From contig DASXAO010000089.1 of NCBI GenBank assembly GCA_036406675.1, positions 3,131 to 67,130 of the forward strand: 64,000 bases of DNA, written 5' to 3'. Positions within the stretch are counted from its first letter, which is position 1; the number at the start of each line of letters is the position of its first letter. The translations under genes were made by a program, and so were the position numbers. This document shows positions 24,581-34,676 of this stretch, one piece after another. This stretch comes from SCGC-AG-212-J23 sp036406675. GTDB lineage: Bacteria; Pseudomonadota; Gammaproteobacteria; Burkholderiales; SG8-39. The notes under the pieces are model-generated. The model searched no databases. It saw only the letters and a program-made list of their open reading frames with translations, and was not told the DNA's origin.

Positions 24581-26512
24581 CTAGATCTCGATGCGGGTGC
24601 CGAGCTCGATCACCCGGTTGGTCGGGATGTTGAAGAAGTCGGTGATGTTGCCGGCATTGCGCGCCATGGCGGCGAACATGCGGTCGCGCCAGCGCGCCAT
24701 CCCGGCGCCGCCCTCGGCGGCGGCGATCAGCTCGCGCGAGAGGAAGAACGAGGTCTCCATCATCTCGATGTCGAGGCCGGCGCCGGCGCAAAGCTTGAGC
24801 GCCCGCGTGACGTCGGGCCGGTCGAGGAAGCCATAGGAGACGAGCACCCGCCAGCACCCGTTGCCGAGCTTCTGGCACACCACGCGCTCGCGGTTGGACA
24901 CCCACGGCTCCTCGCGCACCTCGACGGTGAGGAACACCACGCGCTCGTGCAGGACCTTGTTGTGGGCGAGGTTGTGGAGCAGCGCGTGCGGCGTCGCCTC
25001 GGGCGTCGCGGTGAGGAAGATCGCCGTGCCGGGGACCCGCGTCGGCGGATCGAGGAACAGCGACTTGAGGAAATCGTCGAGCGGCACCGAGGAGGCGCGC
25101 AATCGCCCGAACAGGTGCTCGCGCCCGCGCCGCCAGGTCGTCATCATGGCGAACACGCAGCTGCCGATGACCAGCGGGAACCAGCCGCCGTCGGCGATCT
25201 TGAGCAGCGTCGCGCCGAAGAACGCCAGGTCGACCACCAGGAAGAACCCGGTGGCGAGCAGGCACAGCCACAGCGGGTAGCGCCAGGCATAGCGGACCAC
25301 GAAGAAGGTGAGCAGCGTGTCGACCATCATGGTGGCCGTCACCGCCACGCCGTACGCGCCCGCGAGCCGCGACGACGAGCCGAAGCCGATCACCGCCGCG
25401 GTCACCGCCGCGCACAGGGTCCAGTTCACCGCCGGCATGTAGACCTGCCCCATCTCGCGCGCCGAGGTGTGGATCACGTTGATCCGCGGCAGGAAGCCGA
25501 GCTGCACCGCCTGGCGGGTGATGGAGTACGCGCCCGAGATCACCGCCTGCGAGGCGATCACCGTCGCGGCGGTGGCGAGCGCCACCATCGGATACAGGGC
25601 CCAGCCCGGCAGCAGCAGGTAGAAGGGATTGGCCACCGCCTCGGGGCGCGCGATGAGGATCGCCCCCTGGCCGAAGTAGTTGAGCACCAGCGCCGGCGCC
25701 ACCAGGCTGAACCAGCCGACGCGCACCGCCTTCTTGCCGAAATGCCCCATGTCCGCGTACAGCGCCTCGGCGCCGGTCACCGCGAGCACGACCGCGCCGA
25801 GCACGATGAAGGAGGCGAGGCCGTGGCCGGTGACGAACGCGAGCGCGTGCAGCGGATTCACCGCGCCGAGGACTACCGGGGCGCGCACGATGCCGCCGAT
25901 GCCGGCGGCGCCGATCGCGATGAACCACAGCATCGTGATCGGCCCGAAGAAGCGCCCCACGGTCGCGGTGCCGCGCACCTGGAAAGCGAACAGGGCGAGC
26001 AGCACCGCCACCGCGAGCGGGACGACGTAGGGATCGAGCAGCGTGGTGCCGATGTGCAGGCCTTCCACCGCCGAGAGCACCGAGATCGCCGGCGTCAGCA
26101 CCGCGTCGCCGTAGAAGAGCGACGCTCCCGCGAGGCCGATCAGCGTGAGCGTCACCCGCCACTGCGGCTGGTCGCGCACCGCGGACGAGGCGAGCGCGAT
26201 CAGCGCCATGATGCCGCCCTCGCCCCGGTTGTCCGCCCGCATGATGAGCACGACGTACTTGAGCGACACCACGATCATCAGCGCCCAGAACACGGTCGAG
26301 AGGCCGCCCAGGATGTTCTCCGGCGTGAGCGGGATGCCGTGCTGCGGCGAGAAGGTCTCCTTGACCGCGTACAGCGGGCTCGTGCCGATGTCGCCGAACA
26401 CGATGCCGAGCGCCGCGACGGTCAGGGCGCCGAGGGAGGAACGTTGGGAACGTTGGGAAACGGCGCTCTTCAAGGGGTGCCGAACGCTACCTGCGCACTG
26501 CGCAAAATGCAA
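24581..26512 (-). CDS. kup: Kup-family potassium transporter (copy 2)
   Basis: The 643-residue protein is a second Kup. It shares VFGDIGTSPLYAVKETF, YGDAVLTPAISVLSAVEGLHI and the C-terminal IPTNRVIELGTRIEI with copy 1 at 17.5-19.4 kb, but differs in many positions, so this is an old duplication rather than a recent copy. It starts 21 bp after the GGDEF/EAL gene and is followed closely by the phosphatase and DUF6328 genes, which places a potassium importer in a signalling operon. The N-terminal extension before the first helix (about 25 residues) is longer than in copy 1. Confidence 0.95.
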   Translation of the reverse strand: MHFAQCAGSVRHPLKSAVSQRSQRSSLGALTVAALGIVFGDIGTSPLYAVKETFSPQHGIPLTPENILGGLSTVFWALMIVVSLKYVVLIMRADNRGEGGIMALIALASSAVRDQPQWRVTLTLIGLAGASLFYGDAVLTPAISVLSAVEGLHIGTTLLDPYVVPLAVAVLLALFAFQVRGTATVGRFFGPITMLWFIAIGAAGIGGIVRAPVVLGAVNPLHALAFVTGHGLASFIVLGAVVLAVTGAEALYADMGHFGKKAVRVGWFSLVAPALVLNYFGQGAILIARPEAVANPFYLLLPGWALYPMVALATAATVIASQAVISGAYSITRQAVQLGFLPRINVIHTSAREMGQVYMPAVNWTLCAAVTAAVIGFGSSSRLAGAYGVAVTATMMVDTLLTFFVVRYAWRYPLWLCLLATGFFLVVDLAFFGATLLKIADGGWFPLVIGSCVFAMMTTWRRGREHLFGRLRASSVPLDDFLKSLFLDPPTRVPGTAIFLTATPEATPHALLHNLAHNKVLHERVVFLTVEVREEPWVSNRERVVCQKLGNGCWRVLVSYGFLDRPDVTRALKLCAGAGLDIEMMETSFFLSRELIAAAEGGAGMARWRDRMFAAMARNAGNITDFFNIPTNRVIELGTRIEI

Positions 26513-26533
26513 CCCGCCGCTCGACCTCGCGTG

Positions 26534-28234
26534 TCAGGCGCGCTTGCGGCTCGAGGTTCTGGAGAGGAGCGCGGCGTGCTGCGCCGGCGGCACGGCTTCG
26601 CCGTAGAAGAAACCCTGCACCTCGTCGCAGCCCGCCCGACGCAGGAAGCGCGCCTGCGCGTCGGTCTCGACGCCCTCCGCGACCACGCGCATCCCGAGAT
26701 TGTGGCCGAGGGAGATGATCGCCTGCGCGAGCACGCCCTCGTTCCCGCCCTCGCCGACTCCGATGTCGCGCACGAACGAGCGGTCGATCTTCAGCTTGTC
26801 GATCGGAAGGTTCTCGAGGTACGAGAGGCTCGAATAGCCGGTGCCGAAATCGTCGACCGACAGCGAGACGCCGAGCGACTTCAGCCCCTGCAGCGTGGCG
26901 ATGGCCACGTCCACGTCGTGCATCACCGTGCTCTCGGTGAGCTCGAGCTCGAGGCTCTGCGGATGGATGCCGGTTTCCTCGAGCACGCGCGACACCTTGC
27001 GCACCAGGCCGTCCTCGCGGAACTGGCGCGCCGACAGGTTGACCGAGGTCAGCCCGGGCGCGAGTCCGGCGTCGATCCAGGCGCGGGTCTGGCGGCAGGC
27101 ATCCGCGAGCACGAACTCGCCGATGGGCACGATGAGCCCGGTCTCCTCGGCGAGCGGGACGAAGCGCGCCGGGCGCACCAGGCCCCATTCCGGATGCAGC
27201 CAGCGCAGCAGCGCCTCCGCGCCGGTGAGCGCGCCGGTGGCGAGGTCCACGCGGCTCTGGTAGTGCAGCACGAGCTCGCGGCGCTCGAGCGCGCGGCGCA
27301 GCGCGCTCTCCAGGGCGACGCGCTCGTTCACCCGCTCGTTCATCTCCGCGGTGTAGAACTGGAAATTGTTGCGCCCGCGCTCCTTCGCCCGGTGCATGGC
27401 CGCGTCGGCGTTCCTGAGCAGGGTCTCGACGTCGGGCCCGTCCTGCGGATAAAGGCTGATGCCCGCGCTGCAGGTGACCACCAGGTCCTTGCCGTCGATC
27501 TCGAGCGGACGGGCGAGCTCCTCGGTGACGCGCTGCATCGCGCGGTAGACGACCTCCTCGCTCGACTGGTCGTTCAGGATCAGCACGAACTCGTCGGCGC
27601 CCAGGCGCGCGACCGTGTCGCCGTCGCGCAGCATGCCGCGCAGGCGCCCGGCCATCGCCTTGAGCAGGCGATCGCCGGTGGCGTGGCCGAGGCTCGAGTT
27701 CACGAACTTGAACTGGTCGAGGTCGATGACCGCGACGGCCACCGCGCGGCGCAGCCGCTGGCCGTACACCGACTGGCGCAGCCGGTCGTTCAGCAGCGTG
27801 CGGTTCGGCAGGCCGGTGAGCGCATCATAGTTCGCCTGGTGCTCGAGCTGCAGCTGGTAGCGCTTGCGCTCGATCGCGTACTGCATCGCGCGCAGCAGCA
27901 GCTCGCCGTCGAGGCGCGCCTTGACGAGGTAGTCCTGCGCCCCGCGCTTCACCGCGGCGAGGGCGAGATTGTCGTCGTCGTTTCCGGTGAGCACGATGAT
28001 CGGCACGTCCGGCGTGCGGGCGTAGACCTTGGCGAAGGTCTCGAGGCCCAGGCTGTCGGGGAGCGAGAGGTCGAGCAGCACGAGGTCGATGCCGCCGGCC
28101 AGGAGCCGCTGGAGGCCTTCGGCGAGGCGTCCCGCGCATTCGACCTCGAACGGCGCGCCGGGCGCCTCCGCGAGCATCTCGCGGATCAGCCGGGCGTCGC
28201 CGGGATTGTCCTCGATGAGGAGGACCCGATGCAT
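26534..28234 (-). CDS. Receiver-GGDEF-EAL protein (c-di-GMP turnover)
   Basis: The 566-residue protein has a receiver domain (about 1-120, phospho-acceptor Asp in LVLLDLSLPDS), a GGDEF domain (about 135-295) and an EAL domain (about 305-555). The GGDEF signature reads RLGADEF, with Ala replacing the second Gly, so cyclase activity is doubtful. The EAL domain keeps its catalytic residues: GAEALLRW, NLSARQF, LELTES, VDDFGTGYSSLSYL, KIDRSFV and AEGVET. It is therefore predicted to be a phosphorylation-controlled c-di-GMP phosphodiesterase. It follows a small response regulator by 19 bp and precedes kup copy 2 by 21 bp. Confidence 0.93.
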   Translation of the reverse strand: MHRVLLIEDNPGDARLIREMLAEAPGAPFEVECAGRLAEGLQRLLAGGIDLVLLDLSLPDSLGLETFAKVYARTPDVPIIVLTGNDDDNLALAAVKRGAQDYLVKARLDGELLLRAMQYAIERKRYQLQLEHQANYDALTGLPNRTLLNDRLRQSVYGQRLRRAVAVAVIDLDQFKFVNSSLGHATGDRLLKAMAGRLRGMLRDGDTVARLGADEFVLILNDQSSEEVVYRAMQRVTEELARPLEIDGKDLVVTCSAGISLYPQDGPDVETLLRNADAAMHRAKERGRNNFQFYTAEMNERVNERVALESALRRALERRELVLHYQSRVDLATGALTGAEALLRWLHPEWGLVRPARFVPLAEETGLIVPIGEFVLADACRQTRAWIDAGLAPGLTSVNLSARQFREDGLVRKVSRVLEETGIHPQSLELELTESTVMHDVDVAIATLQGLKSLGVSLSVDDFGTGYSSLSYLENLPIDKLKIDRSFVRDIGVGEGGNEGVLAQAIISLGHNLGMRVVAEGVETDAQARFLRRAGCDEVQGFFYGEAVPPAQHAALLSRTSSRKRA

Positions 28235-28253
28235 TTGTCTTTTTGCTTTCTCG

Positions 28254-28689
28254 TTATTGGCCGTTCGGCGGCAGGGTCACCACGGTGAGCCAGAAGGCGT
28301 CGATCGACTTCACCACCACGATGAACTTCTCCAGGTCGACGGGCTTGGTGACGTAGCAGTTGGCGTGCAGGTTGTACGTGCGCAGCACGTCCTCCTCGGC
28401 CTTGGACGTGGTCAGTACCACGACCGGGATGCGCTTGAGGTCGGCGTCGTTCTTGATGTCGTGCAGCACCTCGCGCCCGTCCCTCTTCGGCAGGTTGAGG
28501 TCGAGCAGGATGATGTCGGGCCGCGGCACGCTGCGGTGCTTGCCCTGGCGGCGCAGGAACTCCATCGCCTCCACGCCGTCCTTGACCCAGTGCAGGTTGC
28601 TGTAGACCTTGCCCTCCTTGAGCGCCTCGCGCGTCAGGCGCTCGTCGCCGGGGTTGTCCTCGACCAGCAGGATCTCCACCGGCCTGTTT

Positions 28690-28700
<11 letters not shown>
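28254..28700 (-). CDS. Single-domain response regulator (Rcp1-like)
   Basis: The 148-residue protein is a stand-alone receiver domain of the Rcp1/CheY-like group. It has the acidic residues in ILLVEDNPGDERL, the phospho-acceptor Asp in IILLDLNLPKRDG at about 68, the Thr/Ser in VVVLTTSK and the Lys in CYVTKPVDLEKF. It has no output domain and probably acts as a phosphotransfer intermediate. Its start overlaps the end of the PAS kinase gene by 11 bp, and the receiver-GGDEF-EAL gene follows, forming a kinase/shuttle/output set. Confidence 0.93.
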
Positions 28701-30237
<1,537 letters not shown>

Positions 30238-30245
30238 AAGCGGCG

Positions 30246-30251
30246 ATTCTA
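30246..30251 (-). promoter_or_regulatory. TANNNT element upstream of double-PAS kinase
   Basis: On the reverse strand TAGAAT ends 8 nt before ATG 30237 and there is no Shine-Dalgarno. It is the likely promoter for the six-gene run down to 23688. Confidence 0.5.
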
Positions 30252-30354
30252 TCTCCGGGCGCGCGCCCTTGGCCTCCTAAAATGCCCTGTTGCGCCAAGG
30301 GCTTCCAAGAACCGGTGCGCACTTTGCCCGCTCGCGGTCGCGCAAAAACACCGG

Positions 30355-31311
30355 TTATGCGAACGGACGGTACAGTCCTTTCGACATGGCCTTGTGCGCG
30401 GCGAGCGGGAGCACGATGTCGAGCGTCGGCGTCGCGAGCTTCGCGGCGCGCGCGAAGGCGAGCGGCGCGACGAGCTGGGCCTCGATTTCCATCGGGCGGC
30501 CCTTCAGGTAGTCCTGCAGCATCGAAGGCCTGTGGCCGATCGCGCCCGAGACGTGGCCGCCGCCCGGCCGGTGCGGCGCGCGCGCGATGTCGACGCCGTG
30601 CGCGGCGGCGATCGCCGCCGCCTCCGCTCTCATGCGGGCCGAGATCGCCTTGAGCTCCGCGTCTTCGGTGATGCCGGAGGTCGTGGTCTCCGCGAGCAGG
30701 CACAGGCTCGCGCTGCCCAGGTTCTGGACCAGCTTCGCCCACACCGCCTGCCGGATGTCCTGCGGCGGGGGCGAAGATATCCCGCTCGCCTCCAGCGCGC
30801 GCCGCAACCCGCCCACCACGGGCGGATTGCGGTTGTCCGCGTCTCCGATCACCAGCATGTTGTTCCCCGGCACGAAGTTGCGGATCACGCCCGGCTCGAC
30901 CACCTCGTTCGCCGAGTACACGACACCGCCCACCACGTTCCGTCTTGGAACCAGATTTTTCAGCTTCCTTCCGGGATCGAGCGCCGGAAGGTCCTCGGCG
31001 TACCACCACGGAATGCCGTTCTGCGCGAAGACCACCGCGGTCTCGGGGCCGAGCAGCGGCGCGGCCGCGTCGACGAAGCCGCCGAGCGCGTTCGCCTTGA
31101 CGGTGACGAAGATGGCGTCCTGCACGCCGATGTCCGCCGTGCGCACGCGGCCGGCGATGACTTCGTCGCCGTGCAGCAGCTTCACTCCTCGCGCGCGCAT
31201 GGCATCGAGGTGCGCGCCGCGCGCCACCACCGAAACCTCGTGGCCGCACGCGGCGAGCCGCGCCGCGAGATGCCCGCCGACCGCGCCGGCGCCGAAGACG
31301 CAGATGCGCAT
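30355..31311 (-). CDS. Ketopantoate-reductase-family oxidoreductase (ApbA/PanE-like)
   Basis: The 318-residue protein has an N-terminal NADP-binding fold (MRICVFGAGAVGGHLAARLA), FAQNGIPWWY at about 110, and the C-terminal helical domain with the conserved Lys in QAVWAKLVQNLGSASLCLL at about 195. It also shows the GHRPSMLQDYLKGRPMEIEAQ segment of 2-dehydropantoate 2-reductases. It could make pantoate for coenzyme A, but the location next to a monooxygenase and FAH hydrolase suggests reduction of another 2-oxo acid. The start is set at ATG 31311, where the Rossmann strand begins and TAAGAT ends 7 nt upstream; ATG 31320 is the alternative. Confidence 0.9.
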   Translation of the reverse strand: MRICVFGAGAVGGHLAARLAACGHEVSVVARGAHLDAMRARGVKLLHGDEVIAGRVRTADIGVQDAIFVTVKANALGGFVDAAAPLLGPETAVVFAQNGIPWWYAEDLPALDPGRKLKNLVPRRNVVGGVVYSANEVVEPGVIRNFVPGNNMLVIGDADNRNPPVVGGLRRALEASGISSPPPQDIRQAVWAKLVQNLGSASLCLLAETTTSGITEDAELKAISARMRAEAAAIAAAHGVDIARAPHRPGGGHVSGAIGHRPSMLQDYLKGRPMEIEAQLVAPLAFARAAKLATPTLDIVLPLAAHKAMSKGLYRPFA

Positions 31312-31318
31312 TTGCGCC

Positions 31319-31330
31319 ATCTTATAGAAT
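31319..31330. promoter_or_regulatory. Abutting divergent TANNNT promoter elements
   Basis: On the reverse strand TAAGAT (31324 to 31319) ends 7 nt before ATG 31311. On the forward strand TAGAAT (31325-31330) ends 6 nt before ATG 31337. The hexamers touch without overlap, and the whole gap between start codons is 25 bp, so any -35 contacts must lie inside coding sequence. Confidence 0.55.
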
Positions 31331-31336
31331 CCCGGC

Positions 31337-32545
31337 ATGCAAGAGCGGCCTCCCGTGGTGATCGCCGGCGCCGGCCCCACGGGGCTCATGTGCGCGCTCG
31401 CGCTCGGCGCGCAGGGCATTCCCGTCGTGGTGTGCGAGGCCGAGCCCTCGCTCACGCACGACCTGCGCGCGGGCACCTACCACCCGCCGACGCAGGACAT
31501 GATGGCGAAGTACGGCATCACCCAGCGCATGCACCAGCACGGGCTGCAGGTGCGCCGCTGGCAGATCCGCAGCCGCAACGGCGGCCAGGTGGCCGAGTTC
31601 GACCTCGGGATGCTCTCCGACGTGACGGACTATCCCTACCGCCTGCACCTCGAGCAGCACCGGCTCACGCCGATCCAGCTCGACATCCTTCGCAGGCAGC
31701 CGAGCGTGCAGGTGCATTTCGGCCAGCGGGTCACCGGCTTCGAGCAGACAGAAGAGCGGCTCAAGGTGCGCGTCGAGTCCGACGGCATCCCCGGCACCTT
31801 CGAGGCGTCGTGGCTCATCGGCGCCGATGGCGGCCGCAGCACGGTGCGAAAGCTCCTGCCGATCGAGTTCGAGGGCTTCACCTGGCCCGAGCAATTCCTG
31901 GTCGTGAGCACGCCTTACGATTTCAGCCGGCACGGCTATGCGCTCAACACCTACGTGGCCGATCCGGTCGAATGGGCGGCGCTTTTCAAGATGCCCGATG
32001 CCGGGCCGCCGGGCGTGTGGCGCGTGGTATTTCCGTGCGACCCCGGCATGCCCGACGACGCGCTGCTCGACGCCCAGCACGTGGAGGCGAAGATGCAGGG
32101 CTTCAACGCGCAAGGCTCGCCGTACGAAGTGCGCCACAAGGTCATCTACCGCGTCCACCAGCGGGTGGCGAGCGAATGGCGCGTCGGGCGCGTGCTGCTC
32201 GCGGGCGACGCCGCGCACCTCAACAACCCGCTCGGCGCCTTCGGCCTCAATAGCGGCATCCACGACGCCGTGAATCTCGCCGAGAAGCTCGGCCGGGTGT
32301 GGCGCGGCGAAAGCGGCGCGGGCCTGCTCGACCTCTACGTGCGCCAGCGCCGCGCCGCCTGCGTCGACCAGGTGCAGGCGATGTCGATCCGCAACAAGCG
32401 CCTGCTCGAGGAGCGCGACCCCGCCGTGCAGCGTGCGCGCATGGAAGAGCTGGTCGCCACTGCCAACGACCGCGAGGAGGCGCGCGCCTTCCTGCTCGAC
32501 AGCTCGATGATCTCGGGCCTGCGGAAAAGCGAGGCCGTCGCATGA
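31337..32545 (+). CDS. FAD-dependent aromatic monooxygenase
   Basis: The 402-residue protein is a class A flavoprotein monooxygenase like the 3-(3-hydroxyphenyl)propionate/PHBH group. It has the FAD GxGxxG motif (VVIAGAGPTGLMCALAL), the DG motif (LIGADGGRSTVRKLL) at about 165, and the GD motif (RVLLAGDAAHLNNPLGAFGLNSGIHDAVNL) at about 285. It lacks the C-terminal thioredoxin-like domain of larger members. It probably hydroxylates an aromatic or heterocyclic substrate with NAD(P)H. It overlaps the FAH hydrolase gene by 4 bp (ATGA), which suggests a ring-cleavage pathway. Confidence 0.9.
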   Translation: MQERPPVVIAGAGPTGLMCALALGAQGIPVVVCEAEPSLTHDLRAGTYHPPTQDMMAKYGITQRMHQHGLQVRRWQIRSRNGGQVAEFDLGMLSDVTDYPYRLHLEQHRLTPIQLDILRRQPSVQVHFGQRVTGFEQTEERLKVRVESDGIPGTFEASWLIGADGGRSTVRKLLPIEFEGFTWPEQFLVVSTPYDFSRHGYALNTYVADPVEWAALFKMPDAGPPGVWRVVFPCDPGMPDDALLDAQHVEAKMQGFNAQGSPYEVRHKVIYRVHQRVASEWRVGRVLLAGDAAHLNNPLGAFGLNSGIHDAVNLAEKLGRVWRGESGAGLLDLYVRQRRAACVDQVQAMSIRNKRLLEERDPAVQRARMEELVATANDREEARAFLLDSSMISGLRKSEAVA

Positions 32546-33393
32546 AGATCTGCCGCTACGACGATGCTCGCATCGGCCTGGTGCAGGGCGACATGGTCCG
32601 CGACGTGACCGCGGTCGCCGCGGAGCTCGGCAGCTTCGGCTATCCGCTGCCGAAGTTCGATCCTTTCGTCGCCAACCTCCAGTCCCTGAAACCGAGGCTC
32701 GAAGCCGCTGCACGGACGGGGAAAACCATTCCACTGGACCGCGTGAAGCTGCTCGCGCCGGTGGCGAACCCGGGAAAGATCATCGCCGCGCCGGTGAACT
32801 ACGCGAAGCACCTGCAGGAGGCGCTCGCCGACAAGGGCATCCACCACGGCAACCTCGTGAGCGAGATCCACAAGGCGGGGATGTTCCTCAAGGCGACCAG
32901 CGCGGTGGTCGGCCCAGGCGAGGGCGTGAAGCTGGTCCACACCGACCGCCGCAACGACCACGAGGTCGAGCTGGCGCTCGTCATAGGCCGCAGCGCGAAA
33001 AACGTCAGCGCCGCGGCCGCGCTCGACCACGTCGCCGGCTACTGCATCGGCCTCGACATGACGATCCGCGGGCCCGAGGAGCGCAGCCTGCGCAAGTCGC
33101 CCGATTCGTATTGCGTGCTGGGCCCGTGGCTCGTCACCCCCGACGAGGTGGACGATCCCGGCAGGCTGCAGGTCTCGATCGCGGTCAACGGCGAGCCCCG
33201 CCAGGATGCCAGCACGAGCGATCTCATCCTCGGCGTGGCGGAGCTGATCGCATGGGGCTCGTCGTTCTACACGTTGCACCCAGGCGACGTGATCCTCACG
33301 GGCACGCCGCAGGGCGTGGGACCGGTCAAGCCCGGCGACACGATGCACGCGCGCATCGAGCGCATCGGCGCCATGCAGGTGAGAGTGTCCTAA
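32542..33393 (+). CDS. Fumarylacetoacetate-hydrolase-family protein
   Basis: The 283-residue enzyme has the FAH catalytic fold in its C-terminal two thirds. The metal-binding acidic residues are visible: Glu in NDHEVELALVIGR (about 138-140) and Asp in YCIGLDMTIRG at about 170. HPGDVILTGTPQGVGPVKPGDTM near the end is the family signature. Members hydrolyse C-C bonds of diketo acids or isomerise them in aromatic degradation. The ATGA overlap with the monooxygenase gene argues for a joint pathway. A hairpin terminator follows. Confidence 0.91.
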   Translation: MKICRYDDARIGLVQGDMVRDVTAVAAELGSFGYPLPKFDPFVANLQSLKPRLEAAARTGKTIPLDRVKLLAPVANPGKIIAAPVNYAKHLQEALADKGIHHGNLVSEIHKAGMFLKATSAVVGPGEGVKLVHTDRRNDHEVELALVIGRSAKNVSAAAALDHVAGYCIGLDMTIRGPEERSLRKSPDSYCVLGPWLVTPDEVDDPGRLQVSIAVNGEPRQDASTSDLILGVAELIAWGSSFYTLHPGDVILTGTPQGVGPVKPGDTMHARIERIGAMQVRVS

Positions 33394-33397
33394 AGAA

Positions 33398-33424
33398 AAG
33401 GGCCGAGCTTCGCGCCCGGCCCTT
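33398..33424. terminator. Hairpin terminator between convergent genes
   Basis: AAGGGCCG and CGGCCCTT form a perfect 8-bp stem around an 11-base loop. On the reverse strand a T-rich tail (TTCTTTA) follows, so it best terminates the serine-rich lipoprotein gene, while also lying just past the FAH gene stop. Confidence 0.7.
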
Positions 33425-33443
33425 CTCACGAGCCTTACTGCAA

Positions 33444-33872
33444 TTACTGCGACTTCTTGGCTGGGTCCTGCGTGGACGAGGACGAGGAGCCGCTCGGGGT
33501 CGAGCTGCTGCTCGGCGAGGAGCTGCTCGCGCCGCTGCTGGGCGAGCTGGAGCTCGGGGAGCTGGAGCTGGAGCTCGGGGAGCTGGAGCTGGCGCCGCCC
33601 GAGGCGGTGCCGGACTTGGTGCTGTCGCTGGAGGCCGACCCGCTCATGCCCGACGACGAGCTCGAGGAGGGGCTGGCCGGGCTCGACGAAGACGACGGGC
33701 TCGACGAGCTGGACGAGGCGCCGCCAGACGGCGACGACGAAGGCGAGCTGCTGCTCGGTGAAGACGTGCTCGAGCTCGGGGAACCGGACGTCTTGCTGGA
33801 ACTGGCGCCGCGGTCGCACGCGGCTAGACCAAGGGCAAGCGCCACTGCAACTGCGATAGCGGAAAGCTTCAT
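33444..33872 (-). CDS. Serine-rich low-complexity lipoprotein (large copy)
   Basis: The 142-residue product starts with a lipoprotein signal (MKLSAIAVAVALALGLAAC, lipobox LAAC), followed by about 120 residues that are mostly Ser, with Pro, Gly, Ala and Thr. It ends QDPAKKSQ. Such a chain should be unstructured and extend from the membrane lipid anchor. The coding strand uses GAGCT/CTCGG-type repeats, so copy-number slippage is likely. ATG 33872 has GGAGGA at good spacing. A shorter relative lies directly upstream at 33989-34240. Function is unknown. Confidence 0.8.
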   Translation of the reverse strand: MKLSAIAVAVALALGLAACDRGASSSKTSGSPSSSTSSPSSSSPSSSPSGGASSSSSSPSSSSSPASPSSSSSSGMSGSASSDSTKSGTASGGASSSSPSSSSSSPSSSSPSSGASSSSPSSSSTPSGSSSSSTQDPAKKSQ

Positions 33873-33988
33873 GTGTCCTCCATGGTTGGGGTACAAGGAA
33901 GCAGCAAATTGCGCGCCCGGCCTAAACCCTTGATTGAGAAGGGGCTAAACCGCGCGCGCAGAACACTTTTCCGTGGAGACGGAAGTTC

Positions 33989-34240
33989 TTACTTGCTGCT
34001 GGAGCTTCCCGAGCTGCTCGGGCTGCTCGGGCTCGAGCTCGGGCCCGACGGCGACTTCTTCGAAGCGCTGCTGCCGGTCGAGCCGGTGCTCGAGCTGCCG
34101 CTGGTGCCCGACGTGCTGGAGCCGCTCGGAGACGATGTTGCGCCGCCCGAGGCCGACTTGCCGTTGTCGCGATCGCACCCGGTAACGAGGACGGTTCCGA
34201 GGGACAACGCGAGTGCCGCCACCAATGCCGTAAATTTCAT
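33989..34240 (-). CDS. Serine-rich low-complexity lipoprotein (small copy)
   Basis: The 83-residue product has a lipoprotein signal (MKFTALVAALALSLGTVLVTGC) followed by CDRDNGKS and about 50 Ser/Gly/Thr/Pro-rich residues ending in a single Lys. The C-D-R start after the lipobox matches the larger copy (CDRG), so the two are paralogues with the same architecture but different repeat lengths. GGAGG lies 5 nt before ATG 34240. The two genes are tandem, 116 bp apart. Function is unknown. Confidence 0.8.
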   Translation of the reverse strand: MKFTALVAALALSLGTVLVTGCDRDNGKSASGGATSSPSGSSTSGTSGSSSTGSTGSSASKKSPSGPSSSPSSPSSSGSSSSK

Positions 34241-34283
34241 GCTCACCTCCATGGTTGTGTGTGCCAACTGAACGGAGCAAGGA

Positions 34284-34676
34284 ATGGACCGACAAACCGT
34301 TTTTACGAAGACCGTGCTCTACACGGATCACGACGGCCGTGCGAAATTCCGCGAGGAACGCGTGTTCCTCGTCGAAGGGACGCCGCAGTCGCGTCTTTCG
34401 GCACTCCTCCCCGCCTCCGGCTACCAGCTGCGGGAAAGCCCGGTCGGCTTCCGCAGCGAGTTCCACTGCACGCCCAAGCCGCAGTGGGTGTTCATCCTGC
34501 AAGGCGAAATGGAGATCGGGCTCCAGGACGGCAGCTCGCGCTTGTTCTGCCCCGGAACGCACTTTTTTGCGGCCGACGTGCTGCCCGAAGGCGCGCGCTT
34601 CGACGCCAAGCTGCATGGACACTGGAGCGCGCAGCGCGGCGCCCAGCCGCTCGTCACGCTGTTCCTAAAGGTCTAG
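34284..34676 (+). CDS. Cupin-domain protein
   Basis: The 130-residue protein looks like a small single-domain cupin. The first cupin box is represented by EFHCTPKPQWVFILQGEMEIGLQDG (about 60-85). The second box is weak, in GTHFFAADVLPEGARF. Only one clear His is kept, so metal binding is uncertain. AAGGA precedes the ATG. It diverges from the lipoprotein pair. Its last 12 bp overlap the convergent hypothetical gene. The substrate is unknown. Confidence 0.75.
   Translation: MDRQTVFTKTVLYTDHDGRAKFREERVFLVEGTPQSRLSALLPASGYQLRESPVGFRSEFHCTPKPQWVFILQGEMEIGLQDGSSRLFCPGTHFFAADVLPEGARFDAKLHGHWSAQRGAQPLVTLFLKV

Noticed and set aside
24341..28288. A very long forward-strand open frame (over 1300 codons) opposite kup copy 2 and the GGDEF/EAL gene
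   Set aside because: Its translation is rich in Arg, His, Glu and Gly without domain motifs, and it is antisense to two genes with complete, conserved domains. In GC-rich DNA such shadow frames are expected.
33460..33800. Repeated GAGCTGGAGCTCGGGG-like units resembling a repeat array
   Set aside because: They are imperfect codon-scale repeats of the serine tract in a coding frame, with no spacers, so this is not a CRISPR array.
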